Positions 25,180-39,937 of a stretch of DNA of 64,000 nucleotides are shown here, piece after piece (the stretch's first letter is position 1; each line of letters starts with the position of its first letter). Made by a program: the position numbers and the translations under genes. Source of the stretch: Pelargonium tetragonum (Eukaryota > Streptophyta > Magnoliopsida > Geraniales > Geraniaceae); NCBI GenBank assembly GCA_036897445.1, contig JAYMTL010000003.1:273001-337000 (forward strand), read 5' to 3'. The notes below the pieces were generated by a model. The model was not told the origin of the DNA, ran no database searches, and saw only the letters and a list, made by a program, of their open reading frames with translations.

Positions 25180-25520
25180 TAACAGCACCTTTATTTATTA
25201 TTATCCGAAATCAGAAACCTGAGGAACACTATAATAGAAATAGAAAGAATAGAAAGGCAACTATATTCTTTCCTTAAACTTACTCTTTTAGCTCCAAAAT
25301 ACAATAACTAGAACTAGCGGAACCCCTCTAACTTATACTTATTAACCGCACTAAACTAAGAAACTAGCTTACTTATAACATCCCTATCTAGATCTAGCAA
25401 GCTAATAAGCAAAAAGAGAATACCTAACAAGAGTCAAACCCCTATTTCTTTCTCCTGGATTTCTAGGGTTAATACCTAAATTAGGACTAAGTCCTGCAAA
25501 CTATTTAGAATAAACCACAT
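25180..25520 (+). other. A+C-rich block next to the T-rich block
   Basis: The top strand switches to A and C; line 25321-25380 has A 24, C 16, T 17 and only 3 G. The texture matches the 9.4-14.1 kb domain. No gene recognised. Confidence 0.45.
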
Positions 25521-27780
25521 ATTGTAAACTAAAATAAGAGGGTAGGCTAAGAGACTGTGGCTTTATTTAGAGAGGCTTGAACATGACAATTTCCTGAGAT
25601 TTGACGGCTTCGCTTGAAAGGATTTACTCAAGAAGGGGACCTGTGTTATAATGTAACTGAGTCAAAATTGTTGTACGAGCCTCCTTTTTCTAATATACAA
25701 GAAGGTTTTGCTTTATAATATTACTTAAATCAAACCTCTTTTTTAAGAGATATCAAAAATCTTGAACGCAGATTGGCTCTGCTAAGGCCCCTGATTTGTA
25801 GTAACACAAAAATACAATTCAACTCTAAAAAAACTAGGACTGTTTTATAACGGATCTAAGAAATTCTAATAGAATTTCTATACTACAAAAAATGAACCCT
25901 CCACTATGGATTAAGGAAATCCAAGTATCCCCGTAGAATAAAGCAAATCTTATAAGTATTGTAAATCAATAAAAGGAATTTCTTTAGAATTAGAAGCGGA
26001 CGGGGTCTTAAAAGAATACGAAAATGCGTCGTACAAGTAAGAAACCGGCAGCTAAGGCCCCACACCTACTATCTATAGAAGTGGTTAGAAACTTTTAAAA
26101 GGGTTGCTAGCATCAAGTTAAAGCATTTCATTAATCTGGTTCCTCGGATCAAGTTCAAAAGAAGTAATCCCGACAATTAAAAAGTTAGTCTTATGTGCTT
26201 GATGGTTGACTTACAAAGGTTTTTAATTTGCTGTGCTCGAATAAAAAAAAGGAAAAGGGGCTGCCCAACTCTACTCGTCAAGAATCTGTTCTATACTTTC
26301 TGTTGTTAGCCCTTAATCCTTAATAAAAATGTTCTCGTAAGGTGCTTTATTTTGGCTTTTTAGGGGTATTTCCAAAGCTTAAGAGCTTTTACAGAAATAA
26401 GCAAAAGTTTCTTTATTAGCAGCTCGTAATTCGGCACTTCCTGGTAGAGAGCACCTCGGGATAACATTATCTTACAATTAGCAAACCTTAAAAACGACAA
26501 ATACTAAAGAGTCCTACAAAGTCCTTTTATACTTGCACTTTGTATATTTAGGTGAAGAGAAACTAAAAAAATATGTCTTAGAAAACTCTTTTAATTACAT
26601 CTCCTGCTTAATCTATAAATGCCCTTAAGATCTTTCTCGAGATTAAAAAAAGCGAAATCAATTAGATAAAAAACTCCAGTTAGAAAAGGGTTCTATTTTT
26701 AAAGGACGAATAGGAACCCTTGAAATATCCGGGAATATCTCGAAATATCATATGCAATGGGAACAAAAAACTACGCAAGGGAAACCTTGGCTCTTGAATA
26801 ACTTCCTAGAGAAGCCTTTGCTTTAGTATACTAACTTAACTTATAGAGCTACGGAAACTCGATTAAAGACCCTGTCCAGTCTAGAAAAAATCAAAGTAAA
26901 TTAGAAAAATCCGTATAAATAAGGCACCCCCCTTTTTGAGAAATTACCAAAGCTCGCTTATGAATAAAAGCAGACTTTAGTAATAAGAAATTCTCCGGGG
27001 CATTAACCTATCAAATATCAAATTGAATCAAAACTCTTACAACGGGTATTTATAAGGGTCCAACTACTTGTAATCCGGAATGAGTCCAAAAGTTCACGAC
27101 GATCAAGGACTATTAAAAAGGATACGCCCACCCTATAAATTCATTTTTGTTACGGCTTATTTTGTGTCAGAGGATGCAGAAACTATAAAAAAGAGTGGAA
27201 TATGGCTCAAGAAAACCCCAAACTAGTTTTAAGTTGTACCCTTTGTAGAGGCCGTCTCGGTAAATGGAAGAGCTTTTCATAACTATGCTTATTCTGATGT
27301 GTTTCTAAGCTATAAAGGTAGGGATTCGGATAACACTCAAAATTGAGTTTTAAACATATCAACGGAGGCTTTTTTATTCTGTCTAAAGCAACTCGCCCTA
27401 ATTGTCAGTATCAGTTGAGGGTGCTGTACTAAAACAAAAACCGGGGTTTATATTCTATTTGTTTACATTAAGTGTTACAAAAAAATTGAAATGCTAAGCC
27501 CCCTTTTTGGAATCGCCTGATATAGGATTTTTATTAGCAATTTCGTCCTCTCTTCATAATAGGTTTTTCCAAAGAAACCTGGTGGGTAGGATCTAGCTTA
27601 GTGACGTGATATGTAAGGGTTCTAACATCTAGATTTTCTCTACCTCTTATTTATTCTCGTTTTATATTAGCATAGATACATTATAGTGGGCCGCCCCAGC
27701 GTCTTTTCAAGCGGAACACTAGTACCCGGTTACAGAACTTCGATAACTAGTAATAAGGAGAAGCTTAGTCCAGTATGCAA

Positions 27781-27792
27781 AGGGGATCCCCT
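27781..27792. repeat. AGGGGATCCCCT mini-palindrome
   Basis: Perfect 12-base palindrome, the longest of the GGATCC-centred set. The flanks do not pair further. Confidence 0.45.
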
Positions 27793-28254
27793 AAAACTCT
27801 AAAATACCCTGCCAATCCTGTTGCAAACTCCAAGGGAGCTGCTTTCTATTTTCTAAACCTTTTTGACAGGTGGTATATATCCCCTCCGGTATTATACTCT
27901 ACTTTATCGTATGAAACTCAGTCCGTACTAAAATAGGGTTCTGGCTTAACAACAAGAAAAGAATATAAAAACGGGACTAAAAGAATTGTTCGGCCCGTTA
28001 ATGCGAAAGTAAAGAGTCAGATTCATTTACATAGAGTAAGACCTGAGGTTGTAGACAGGGCAGGTGCTTTTAATTCAATTAATACTCAAGTAAAAAGCTT
28101 TTCCTTACTTTTAAGAAACTAAGGTCCCTCCTATCGCAAGACTGAAGTAGGGTAAGTATAAAGGTTCAAATTGCATCCTAATCTTTTAATACATATGTCG
28201 ATGAATGCTTTCTGATAGTAACCGCGTACTTGAAGGAAGAATCCTCGCTTAAAT

Positions 28255-28264
28255 AGGGGCCCCT
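28255..28264. repeat. AGGGGCCCCT mini-palindrome
   Basis: Perfect 10-base palindrome of the G-run/C-run type, centred on GGCC in place of GATC. About a dozen GGGCCC sites are seen in the window against roughly two expected. Confidence 0.35.
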
Positions 28265-28741
28265 TATAGACCTGCTTTTTTAGTTCCTCTAACCTCCCTA
28301 TTAATGTATCTTTTCGAAGCGGGGTAAAAAAGGGTTTTTTCTCATAACCTAAACTAAAGACCCCTGAAGCTAATAAAGCCAGTTGTATTACAAATGAAAT
28401 CGAGTGCCCCTAAGTTCTCCGTTCTAGTTAACAAAGCTTTATTAATAAAATGCCTTAGTTTTAAGTATAGGGTTTCTAGTTCGGAGCTTTTTTTTTATTC
28501 GCTTAGTAGAATTTGAGGGTAATTTTGGAACTGGGGAAATAATAGGAAGACTTTAACACAAAGAGGTTATAGACGCTTTCCTAAACTTCTGATTTCCGTT
28601 AGCTAGTTTCTTTGTGCTATTGGAAAGGGTCCTTAGGAGTTACAGCTAAGTAATAAGAAATATGGCACTTTTACTCTTTCTCACAAAGTTTACTAGTTAT
28701 CCAAGAAACCTATTTTCTTTCTTTTTTATTAGTCTTTTTAT

Positions 28742-28766
28742 GAAGTGTTATGGGATTAGAACCTGT
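28742..28766 (-). pseudogene. Weak tRNA T-arm-like fragment
   Basis: The minus strand reads ACAGG-TTCTAAT-CCCAT, with three of five stem pairs and the same TTCTAAT loop as the site near 19450. There is no clear D-arm or acceptor. Possibly a fragment of the same decayed tRNA type. Confidence 0.12.
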
Positions 28767-31700
28767 TATTTTCTTAGTTGTTCTGTTGAGAGGTATTACC
28801 ATTTCTTTTTCTAACAACTAGTTTAGGGAGGAGCTTGTAGTAAGGGAGGGGTGTCATACTTTATAAAGAGAGCCCCGCAATTACCATATTCTATTACGCG
28901 TTCCCTGATGGGAGTACCTTGTTTAACAAGAAGTTATTTTTATCCCTAGAAAGCAAAAAACTTATGTAGTAGACTGATATTCCCTCCCAGTTTCCTAAGG
29001 GGTCTAATGCTTCTAGGTTTTAGAGGATTTAGTTATTGCAAACTAGACTCTTAGTATATAAAGTAACTGATTTGGCCAAACGGGTATAAAGAATTTGGGC
29101 CACAAAGTAAGCCGGTAAGGGCATTCTAAATATATTTATAAGTTTTAACGGAGTTTCCGAGAAAAGGGTACTCTAGTGTAACTCTGTAAATAACTCATCA
29201 AAAAGTCGTACGTGTTTAAAATTCCAGGTTAAACTAAACAGGTCATACAAAAATATATAAGTTTTTTGCTTCAAGGTTTGGGTTTAGGGTTCTTGGAATA
29301 TATAAATTATTGGTTTTTCGCAGAAGTGCTATAGGTATAGAGTAGAGTCGCTGGAGTCTAGAACAAAAGGCAGGTAATACAGATAATAAGAAGACCTATA
29401 AGCATAATAAGGACAAAGTAGCAACTGGTAAGAGTCATCGTCAATAGAAATCTTTCTCGTCAAGTCTCCTTCTACAAAAGGAAATGGTAACCAGCTATTC
29501 TTTAGGAGTATTTTCAGTGGAATGTAAAAAGACAAAGAAAAAAAAGAACACAAAAGCAACCCTTTAAGGAAATGCTTTTCAATAAAGACTCACGAAAAAG
29601 TATTTGTGACTAAAGCAACCCCGAACTTACTATCTAGAATGCCTTTCCCTCCTTTCACTCTGCTACAGTCAGGCAGGTATAAGAACTACAAAATATTCTA
29701 GAAGGTTGAAACCTTCCTATAGTAATAGCAAACTAAAAAAGAGGATTATCCTTTTTTACTAAGAATAGATAAGTAATAAGGATCCCCATAAGCCCTATAC
29801 TGCCTAATAAGGGAATACAGCTAAGACCAAGAAGAATATAAATAAAGCAGCTCTTTTTTTGTAAAGCCAATCTGGAGCCCGTTTTGTCTAATTCGATGAG
29901 AAGACTTAAGGGCTTTTTAAATCTTTCTTTTACTTTTCCGGGAGAGTCGTTTGCATTTCCCCTTTGTTCTGACTTATGCCTACTTTTGTTAAAGAGTCCT
30001 ATGATATAGAAGTATAAGCTGATATTAGAAGAGTGCTTTCGCGCCTTGCTCTAATAAATAAGCTCGCCCCTTTTAACATACGATAAAAAGCTTTAAAAAG
30101 GTAAGCATACAAGTTCCTTAGATTAACCCTACTTTCACTTAGTGACTTAGGATACAAAGCTTAATAAGAAATTCTTTACTTTTCCAAAGTCTTACTAGCC
30201 AAAGACTAAAATCAGGTAAAGCTTTGAGTAATTATAAGAAAAAACTTATATAAAGAATCCGACTTATAACTAAGTTTAGATATTTAATTGACTTGTCTTT
30301 ATAAAAATGAGTTAGCGTTCCTCCTTGGATATGTGTTATTCCCTTAGACCCGAATATAAAGATTGTTTAATTTACTATTTGCTAAGCGCTTATACTGCTA
30401 CTACTCGCTTTATTATAAATTATAACGAACCTGGTTCAAGAAAGAAGTACGCAAAGAGGGCCTATGATCCCTCCTGCTCTAGGGGTAGTAAGAATTCGTA
30501 ACTTAAGCTATTTTATATAAAGTTCCCGCAAGCGTCCTTAATTAGAAAGCAAATTAACAGGAATAAACTTATACTAGAAAGCCCTCCTTTTTGCCAATTA
30601 GTGCTACTATTATATTTCCACTTTAATTGTTGGTCGGCCTCCGTTCTTTGTTCTAGTATCTTCATATACCTATTCCCAATTCGAACAGGACTCAAAATTA
30701 CCCGCACGAAGCTTCTTTTTATATCCGAAGTCAAGGTCTAAGCTAAGAAGTTCGAATATCCCGTCAAAATTCTAATTATAGGGTAAAAACCCCACTGCAG
30801 TAAAGAAGGGGCTCCCAGTTTTAGACAATACTAAAGCAGAATTTTTCCTTATTCAAAGGCAATATTCGAGATCGATGAGAACCTGAGTTCGTGTCATTTT
30901 TATATAAAAGCAGTAGTTAACTAAAGCCTTTTTACAGCAGCTCTATTCCGAGTATAAGCAAAGGTAAAGCAAGAATTCGGTGAGGCTTTCCAAGCAGAAG
31001 TTAAGGCTACTGAGTTTATACAGCTTCCTCGACAGCGGGATCTCCTAAAAAACTATAACCGAGAAGTACTTAATACCACAAACTACAGTTAGGCATTTTA
31101 TTTACAAATTTCAAGAGAGACTTTCTAATACTCAGTTCTAAAAAAAATTATCTTAACTTACTTAACTTATAGGAAGCTCTTTAAAATACCTTTTTTCAAC
31201 TTATTCAAGATAGATATAAAGTAACTAGAGGGAATACTCTCGCAGCACTTTACTTTTAAATTAAAAAGGAAATCTTTAGATTTATGCTTTTCATTCCAAT
31301 GTATACAGGACTTCTTAACAAAACCTATAATTTCATTACAAGTACTATAGGGCGCGGTAAACCCTATAGAAAATTTGAAAATAAAAACAAATTTCCCTCC
31401 TCAAAAACAACAACTCGCGGATGTTTCTTGGCTAGCAGAATTTTATATGGGGCTTTTTTTGTACCAAGGTAGGGACTTTCATCACATAATATTGACTTGA
31501 TACACAGTTCTTCACAACCCAATTAATACAGGATACACCTCACTTTTAAAACAGGTACAGCCTCCTTGTATTTTGGAAAGGGCCCCTATAACCTATAATT
31601 GATACTACTTGGACTCTATCTAAACTCAATTTCTTGTTAGTAACGGAACCCTTTTGCGCTATAATGAATATAACTACAAAGTAGCGCTAGCTTGGCTTGT

Positions 31701-32946
31701 TCCTTATGATACAACCACCCCGGGAGCTAGGAGATGATAAAAGAGATAACACTTGTTTTAAACCTTCTACCTTCTTTGATAGGGCTGAGGAAACCTTACG
31801 TACTTATTACTTTCATTTTCAAAAGTAAGAGCACCCCTATCTCCTATACTAGGGAACTGTTCTGAAGAAGATATCACAGCATCTAAAAAGCGACCTCCCA
31901 TAAAGTTTGTACCTCTACTTAACTACGGAGACCCCTCCTGTTTTATTTTACTCAAAGACTTTATAGGTCTTAAAAGAGCCTTAATTCTAGAGTTTTAGAG
32001 GGCATACTCCAAAGAGACTTTAAAAGCAATAAAAAAGGACTCCTTGGGGTACGAAAATCATATACAGAACCTTAGTGATAATATATAGAAAAGGTAACAA
32101 GTAAGGAGCTTATGTCTCTTGTAGTAATTGTAAAAAGTCCTTACTTAAGTAATTACATCGAAAGAGATGTTTCAGATTCGAAACTTTAGTAATCTCCCGG
32201 GTAAGCATAAAGAAAAGGAGTCCAAAAATCTTTTTAGATAAGTGCGATTTCCCTTTTAGCCCTAATGAGACCCGGTTCCCCGTCAACTAAGCTAAGCAAG
32301 GAGTTTAGGTGAGGAAAGACTGCGAAATCTAAATAGGATAATATGCTTTTTTAATAAAGATCTACTGCCATAATGCTTTGTTAAAAAAAGCCCAGGACTT
32401 CTATGCCTCTTAGTAAAATTTTCTACTTTCTTATAAAAGGGCTTTACTTATTCTCTAGACTCTACGAAATCTAAGTTTTGTCAGTTTAGTCCGGTTAAAA
32501 GGATCCCACTTTCGCATATAGATTTCACTGGTTATTAAAAAAGAATACAATTAAAAGATTAACTACAAACGTACAAAAACAAACCAAAGACTGGGACAGA
32601 AGACTTTATTTAAACATTTATTCATCTAGATATTATATTGCAGGGTTTGACAAGTGGGGCTCCTCGTATACAGCATTGGTTTTTGTTTACCCCGAAAGTT
32701 CTAAGGGAGGCTCCTTAATTACAAATGTATTGTGTATCCTTAGAAAGAACTAAATATAGCCCTAGAAATTTCTACTTGCATAGCATATTATAATTCTATA
32801 CTTTGGTTAACTGAGCAGTAGAAAGATTTTAAAACAGAAGCCTTTTACTTTTACGGGAGTTCCTTAACTTAAGTAGTAAGTAAATGAAATTCTTTATTAG
32901 GAACTCCCCTAAGAGATTTAGAAATTGACTATTGATTTTGAACTTT

Positions 32947-32959
32947 AATTACATTACCT
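32947..32959 (+). repeat. AATTACATTACCT dispersed word, copy 3
   Basis: Exact copy in the context CTTTAATTACATTACCTCT. Like copies 1 and 5, a TTAA-type start precedes the core. Confidence 0.45.
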
Positions 32960-35900
32960 CTTTTTTTAAGTTCTTACCTTATTATTTACATTTACCCTCA
33001 AAGTCTCATTGTAGGTAGCCCATTTTTTGTTATATTAAGGTTTTTCTAAGAACAAGCGCCGGAGTAGAATAAACAAGGGATACTCCTAGCAATCTAACTA
33101 ATAATTTCATTTTCAATTTTTGGGGTTAACTTCATAATATAATTAGCCGGCCACTTGCTTTTTAGTTAGAGTTTGTATATTAGGTTAGGATCCGCTTTTT
33201 TTTAGGTTTATTTACTCGCTATTGCTATTCTGCAAATTCAGGGAGCAACTCTTATCTGTATTCTTTCCTTTCCCATCTTCCTATACTTATGCTCTTAAGA
33301 GATAGACTCTTCTTAGAAACTAGACTCTTACTCTTGACAAGACTCCCGACTTTAGTCTAAAATAAAAGCTATAAAGGGAACTTTTCCTAGCCATAAGTTT
33401 TCTAGAGGGTTTCTCTTAAAGGTAAACTATACTTTCTTTTTTTCTAATAATCCATATTAAATGAAACAGAATAATGCTAAAGTTATTCTCTAGAATTGCG
33501 GTAAAGACTTGTTAGGAGGTCTCTTAAGTTTTTTCTTGACTCCTTTTGCGTTGGGTTTCCTATCCTATTTATGTTATGTTTCTCATTATGAAACTCTTAT
33601 TAAATAAAATAACAAGGAGAAACTGACTCGCAAAAACCCGCTAACAAAGGATTATCGCTTTATAATATTTCATTCCTAAAAGTCTAACAGAAACGAAAAC
33701 GCCTTGGCTTAACCCTTACCCCGGAATAGAAACTCCCTTAGCTTTAGAACATCCCTGAAAATGAGTCCATCTCCAAACCTCCTTTTAGTCATTTTGTAAT
33801 ATCCAAAGTACTCTTAATACACCTCAAATTAGGAATTTAAGCAAATACCCCCGGCCTCTTTGTAAGAAAGGACGAGAAAAATGAGGAGCCCTTTATAAAG
33901 TATAGAATTTTTGGGGTAGTAAGTACTAAAACTGTGTTTGTACACCCAGGGAACCTAGTATCCTTTTATTGTGAAGATATTTTGCGTTGTTATACCTCGG
34001 CACTTATTTTATTACTAAAAAGAGTAGCCTGGGTCTAGCAGGAATTGCGTCAATGCCTTTTAAGCTAAAGAAGCTTTACATTCAGTAATAAGGGGTTCCT
34101 TATGAGGGGACGTGCAAAAAGTAGCTGATTTGTCTGTGTGTGTCTATGTAATTGGGTAATTCTAAAGGGTCCTTTTTCAACTTATTTGATATATTTCTAC
34201 GCTCAATTTTTATATAATCTGGATTTTCCAAGACAACCCCTTAGGACACCTATCGGGGGATTCTCTTGAGGCTTTATTTTCATTTTCAGGGACTAGTCCC
34301 CCCGAACAGAGCAAAAGCGCTTCATGGAACTCCTGTTAAATAAGCTAAAGAAAAGGTTACTCCCTTAAAAATTTCTCCTTATTATGAATTTCTTGAAGTT
34401 TTCTTAGTTAAAACGTTCGCTATAAACAAGAATTTTTTGAACTGAGTTACTTGAAAAAAGGACTCTCTAGTAGAGGGGGGTTGGTTTCTTATCCATTAGA
34501 TTTTAGCCTGTTAATTTTAGGCTATATGCTCCTTTATTTTAAGGGAATGCTTTTTGACAGGCAATTCGTGTCTATTTTTATTAAATCTTAGTGCGAGTAA
34601 TTTAGAGGATAACACTACTCAAGATGCCCCTGATTTTTATGTACAATCTGTTTTTGATTTCCGAGGTTTTACTTTTAATTATACTAGACCAGGGTCTTCC
34701 CTTATACAAGATATAAGAACTTTCCGGTTTGGGTGTACAGTAACTTTATAAAAATCTTTAGACTATTCTAGGGTCTGGAGGCTATAAGCTCGGTATTAGC
34801 AAATTACAACAAGTCTAAAGAGGAAATCCGCAAATTTTTATATGTAACTGGATAAAGTCTCCTTACTTCAAAAGTTTTGTACAAATTACAAGGTTGTAGT
34901 TCGGGAAAAACCCCCTTAACGGCTTATCGGCTTCTATTATTTATTATCATAAACTCTTAACCAGACTCTCGGCCCTTTTATCAAAGGGGATTCCAGGGCT
35001 TTCCGCTTATACTGAGTTTAGAAGGGTTCCTAAGCAGTTTGAAGCTTTTATAAGGGACATCGAGTTATCAAAGAGATAAAGATTTAGGATATAGTAAACC
35101 TGAAAATAGTAGCCTTTTTCTTATATTTTATAAGTCCTAAGAGTCTATAATTTTAACCTCAGGGGTTTCCTTTGGCATGCTCGAAATTTCACAAGAAAGT
35201 AATAGGGCACAAAAATGAAGAGGCAGGGATGGCATATCTTTTTTTTTTTATAGTTTAGGGAGCAACCCTTTTGGGGCACGTTCAGACCCGTATGTACAGG
35301 ACTCTTTTTTTAAGAAATAATATAGTAACTTAGGAGACCTTTTCTAGAAAGCTACATTCTACCTACTCCAAGAACCTTGAAAAATGAAACTAAAGTTAAA
35401 AAAAAAACTTGCTTTTCTATCCTATACTATATTTTCTTATAATTTTCAATTTCAATTGTAGATAGAATCCTTTTTTATGGGTAGTCTTGACTTTGTTTCC
35501 TGTAAAAAATAGATTTAATATTACGCAGCCACCTAGTTTTAAATTCTAAAAGAGAAAGGCTCTAGTTCCTGCCAGTCTTACAAAATGGTATTAGGACGAC
35601 TAGAAGAACAAATTCTTGTACGCTGCACAAAAGGCCCCTCTTATATAGTTATAGTGAAGATAAGGGGTAACCCAGTTTATTAGATGTTCTCGATAAGCGT
35701 AACTCATACCTGAACTTTCCTTTTTATTGATCAATAGCTTTTCAAAGTCTTTTTGCTGTCTGCTTTCTTTGCATATCACATTCTTAATTTGTTACAAAAA
35801 CACCTTGACTTTAACCCTTAAGAGTTTTTGCTATTAACCCATGCTGGCAGTAAGCGAATTTTTGTGGTAAGGCGCGCTAAAAGAAATACTACTTTTTAGA

Positions 35901-38370
35901 TATCTTATACATGTAGATAACTCGGAGTTTTTCCTGGTAGCTTTAGTCAAATTTGTTGTTTTTAGTATTCTATATTGTAGAATTGTAGAGCTTACTTTTA
36001 TTACTTAAACTAAACATACTTTTGCGGTAAATATCTGTATTATCCAAGTTTTGGGTCTTAAACTCAACCGACACGGAAGAGGAGTAATATATATTTTACT
36101 CTTATCAGAGCGCCTGGCTGAAAAAGACTACTAGGATAGCGTGAGGATAGACAGTTTTTTTAAGTCAAGAGTTTCTTTGTAATAAATTTCTTTTTTTTGT
36201 AGGATAATACACTAGGACAAACTTTTGTTCAGTCCAGATTCTTAGAGTCTCGTAGGGGCTCCCTTTACTAAAAGTATTACAATCTAGAGTCTAAAAAGCT
36301 GGGCATAAAGATCCGAGGTTTATTATTAAATTAAATAGAAATACATAAAAAGCAGACTGCACTCAATAGGGTTTCCTAGTACTCCAATATAAAAAATCTA
36401 CTGGACAGGAATATTGGTAAAATAAATATAGGAATAGAATTTTAAGGGATCCCCGTATTCTGATCTTTATTTAATAAATGTAACTACGCCAATAGGCAAT
36501 TAATTATAGAGTATAGCCCAAGGAATCATTATAGCACCCTCCAGGAGCACCAAGATGGATACTCCAAAGCCCTCTTTTCTAAATTGGAGTCAAAAAGACT
36601 AATTGACTGGAACTCTTTTGCGAATCTTCTAAAACCATGGGGTTTCTGAAATAGGGGTTTGCTAGTAATTTATTAGACTTTCTTTGGTCCTAAAAGCCCC
36701 ATATTAAGTAAGCACAGATAATAAAGGAAGTTGATAGGATTCTCTCAAGGGCTAAAAAGGGGCCCTTCCTTAGAATTTTGTACTTACCAAGTCTTAGCCC
36801 TGTAAAGAGTCAAAAATGAAACTTTCCTGATTAAGACAGCTTTCTATATTGAATCTATACTAAGAAAATCTTTTCTTTTATGCAAACCCGCGCGCGGAAG
36901 GATACGTAGTAGACATATAGCTTTAACTTGTGTCTTTTTTATTTAATTCAAAGTCTTTTTGCTTTCACAAAGGAAATATATACACACTCTATGTCTATGT
37001 AAGCAGTACTCTGAGCATATGAAATACTAACACTTTTTTATAAAGTCTAACTCCTTTGTAACAGTAAAAGCTTAGGATGCCCTTCAAGAATAGAAATGAA
37101 TTCTTTCTTAGACTCTAGGTAACATACTAGTGTAAGAAATAAAAGCTTAGGTAAAAGTTCGTTTATTTGAGAGGAAAATATCTATATATATAGAACATAC
37201 TTAAAGATTCGTGGAAAAGTTTTCCATTTCGAAACATAGTTAGAGTTAGTATATAAATAGATAGTCAAACAATACAAGTACAAGGAGGCACTCCTGTAAA
37301 CTTAAATAAAGGGTCCCTCTCTTAAATTAGAAGATCTTGGAATTGCCACTAGAAAAATTGGAAATAAAAGTACTCTTACAATAAGTTATAAAGAGCAAAT
37401 CTTTCTTTTACGGGGTCTTTTCTAGTAAAATCCCGGAAGGAATAATATTTAAAGTCTCATGTCAGTTTACCTCTTTTATTTTAAGTACTTGTTTACCCCA
37501 GTTGTTTTATATATAGGTTCTAAATAATGAATTATCTGCTTGCCTTTTTTTTACTAATTATTTACTTTAATTATATGTTCCTTTCTTCAAAATTCATTTG
37601 AGAAATTTTGCTATTAATATCTCTACCTCCTGTTTTTATTCTAAAGAAGCCCTTTCTACTGCTATATGTGTCTAGTCTCATACATAAAAGAAGGTCTAGC
37701 ATTCTCTCTAGCCATTTGCGAGCCGCGGACTCCGGTCGGAGTTAAGGACCCTTTTATAGTTCAGGTTAATATCAGTGTAGCTAAGAGTTAATTACTAATT
37801 GCAATAAATATTAGGTGGGCAGAAGCACTCGAAAACATAGTAAAACCTAGAAAAAGAAAACAGCAAGGCGTTACACTCACCCAGCAGCGGGTGCTTTTAG
37901 AAACTTACCTTTACAGGGATTTTTAGGCCCACACGGAAAATTTATAAAGGTCTTTTCTAATCAATTTATTTTGAGTATCTAGGCAGAGGAAATGCGAAGT
38001 TTTATGCTAGCTTTTAATTACAAATTTATGCTTTGGACTATTACTTACTCTACAACCAGCCAATCTCTTTTTGTATAATACTTTTTTCGATCCTAGCCTA
38101 GCTTTTACTAAGCCAGTAGTTCTATTTTTATAATTGGTTTTGGAGCACAGCAAAACTTTACATTGTTCCAGAATTCCTAATAGGGGTTTCTCATTAAAAA
38201 GCACAGACTCTGTTTATAGCATACCTCTAAACGGGACCCGCTTACCCTAGAATTCAGTAAAAAACCTTTCGGGAATGCCAGGATAGGAAATCCACTTTAA
38301 GTCAATCTGTTTTTATCTATTTGTATAACTTACTTCTATTACACTGGGTCATTTTTTTTTACATATTAGA

Positions 38371-38382
38371 GGTTCCAGTCCA
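38371..38382 (+). repeat. GGTTCCAGTCCA word, copy 1
   Basis: This exact 12-mer also occurs at 52541-52552. It resembles a T-loop and the 3' half of a T stem (TTCCAGT-CC). At this copy nothing tRNA-like lies upstream. Confidence 0.25.
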
Positions 38383-39927
38383 GACTCCTTATTCAGAAAA
38401 AAGATTGTAGCATACCTATAGCACAAGCTTCTGGGGTTGCCCTAAAGGACTAAGGAAATTCCTGCTTTTTCTAGCTATAAAGTAAAGGAAGATCACGAGT
38501 GTTATTCTCAAAAATCTCTCGATTAATTTGAGAAACGGGGCCCTTTTTGAGTAGGATAAAAAAACAATTCTATATAAGGATCCCTATATTGTATTGCTCC
38601 TATAAACTCATAATATAGTAATCCGTGTTCTACTTAAGTACTTGTTTTGATTTGAAACGGTAGCTTTGCCATAATAAGACTATTAAAAAATGAACTACAA
38701 CCAACCATTCCTAAAACGGGCTTTATCCTTAAGGATTCTATATAATACAAAAAAAGTCTTCGCGAGAGGAACACAGCGGATAGATCCTAAAAGTACACTA
38801 TAATAATATAAATCTAATACTCTAGCTAATCTCTCCCGGATATCCAGGAATTTTTAGTAGTTCTTTGACTTTCTAATTCAAAGGGACCCACCCCTTAGAG
38901 TTGCTGTGATTTATTCTGTAAATAAAATAAACTCCAATAAAAATCTATATGTTACTGATCAAGGACTGGAGTAATCTGCAGTTGGCTGGGATTCTAAGAG
39001 ATATAGGAACCTGCACAATCAATAGTGTATAAAAATTAGGGAGTTTTTGTATTGAAATTGAAGTAGTAGGCAGTAGCACCCAAAGTTCGACAGGGGCGCT
39101 TATCATAACGAATTTGTGCTTAATCTTAAGATTGCTGGGTTTCCCACGCTCTTTACAAGGTTTTTTGTCAAAAGTATCTATAAGTGCTTCCTAATTTTTA
39201 TACAAAAGAATACCCTTCTTTTTATTTATTTGTTACTCTCTAATCCAGAATTTAGGGCATAAACCATGGAAGAGTTATTCCTTGTGAATATAGTATTAGA
39301 CCCACAGGGGTATAACCAAATTTTTCTTTTTTCTTTAAGTTTAAGCTATTTTTTGGGTATCAAGGCGGGAATCTGTCAGTAAGAATCTTTTAGGTAGTGA
39401 AAACTTGCTATACCTAGAATGAGTTGAAGGCTTATACTTGTAAGCTACGCGCTTTAGTTAGTAAAAAGTATAAAATGTTTCTTTTCTATAGTAATGTAGG
39501 GGAATTCTTAGTAGATCGTACAAGAGAAATTTTATATAACACGACAAAATAGAAAATTTGGAGTCTGGGTTCTAAACCTGTTTAATAGTCATTTTGTTGA
39601 CAAAAAACAAGTACTTAATTTATACTAAAGGGATCCTTGAAAGGGAATACTTTAAGGAGGGACAAAAAAAGGCACAGGGTTAAGTCTTACTGGACATTGG
39701 CGGGCTCTTGCAAAAAATACAGGAAATGTAGATAATTACTAACTTGTTATACCTAATAGTTTAGTACTAAGTGCCCTGCCCCTTTTTTAAAGCTTCTTTT
39801 ATCTAAATTTAAAACACTTACTCTTCTGCTTTTTCGGGGCATGCCGCCTCCATTGAGACCCGCGAATTCCTTTCATTTAGCAAGCGTCGGGGTTATTACA
39901 CGTAGTTCTTAAAAGCAATTCTCGGTC

Positions 39928-39937
39928 AAGGATCCTT
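39928..39937. repeat. AAGGATCCTT mini-palindrome
   Basis: Second exact copy of the decamer at 2896. Further GGATCC sites cluster nearby at about 39631, 40006 and 40305, four within 0.7 kb. Confidence 0.4.

Noticed and set aside
29281-29300. TTTAGGG-like words suggesting telomeric repeats
   Set aside because: Only single or double units, never a tandem array.
34548-34560. TTGACA-type words as possible promoter boxes
   Set aside because: Single hexamers are expected many times in AT-rich DNA. None has a matching second box and a gene downstream.
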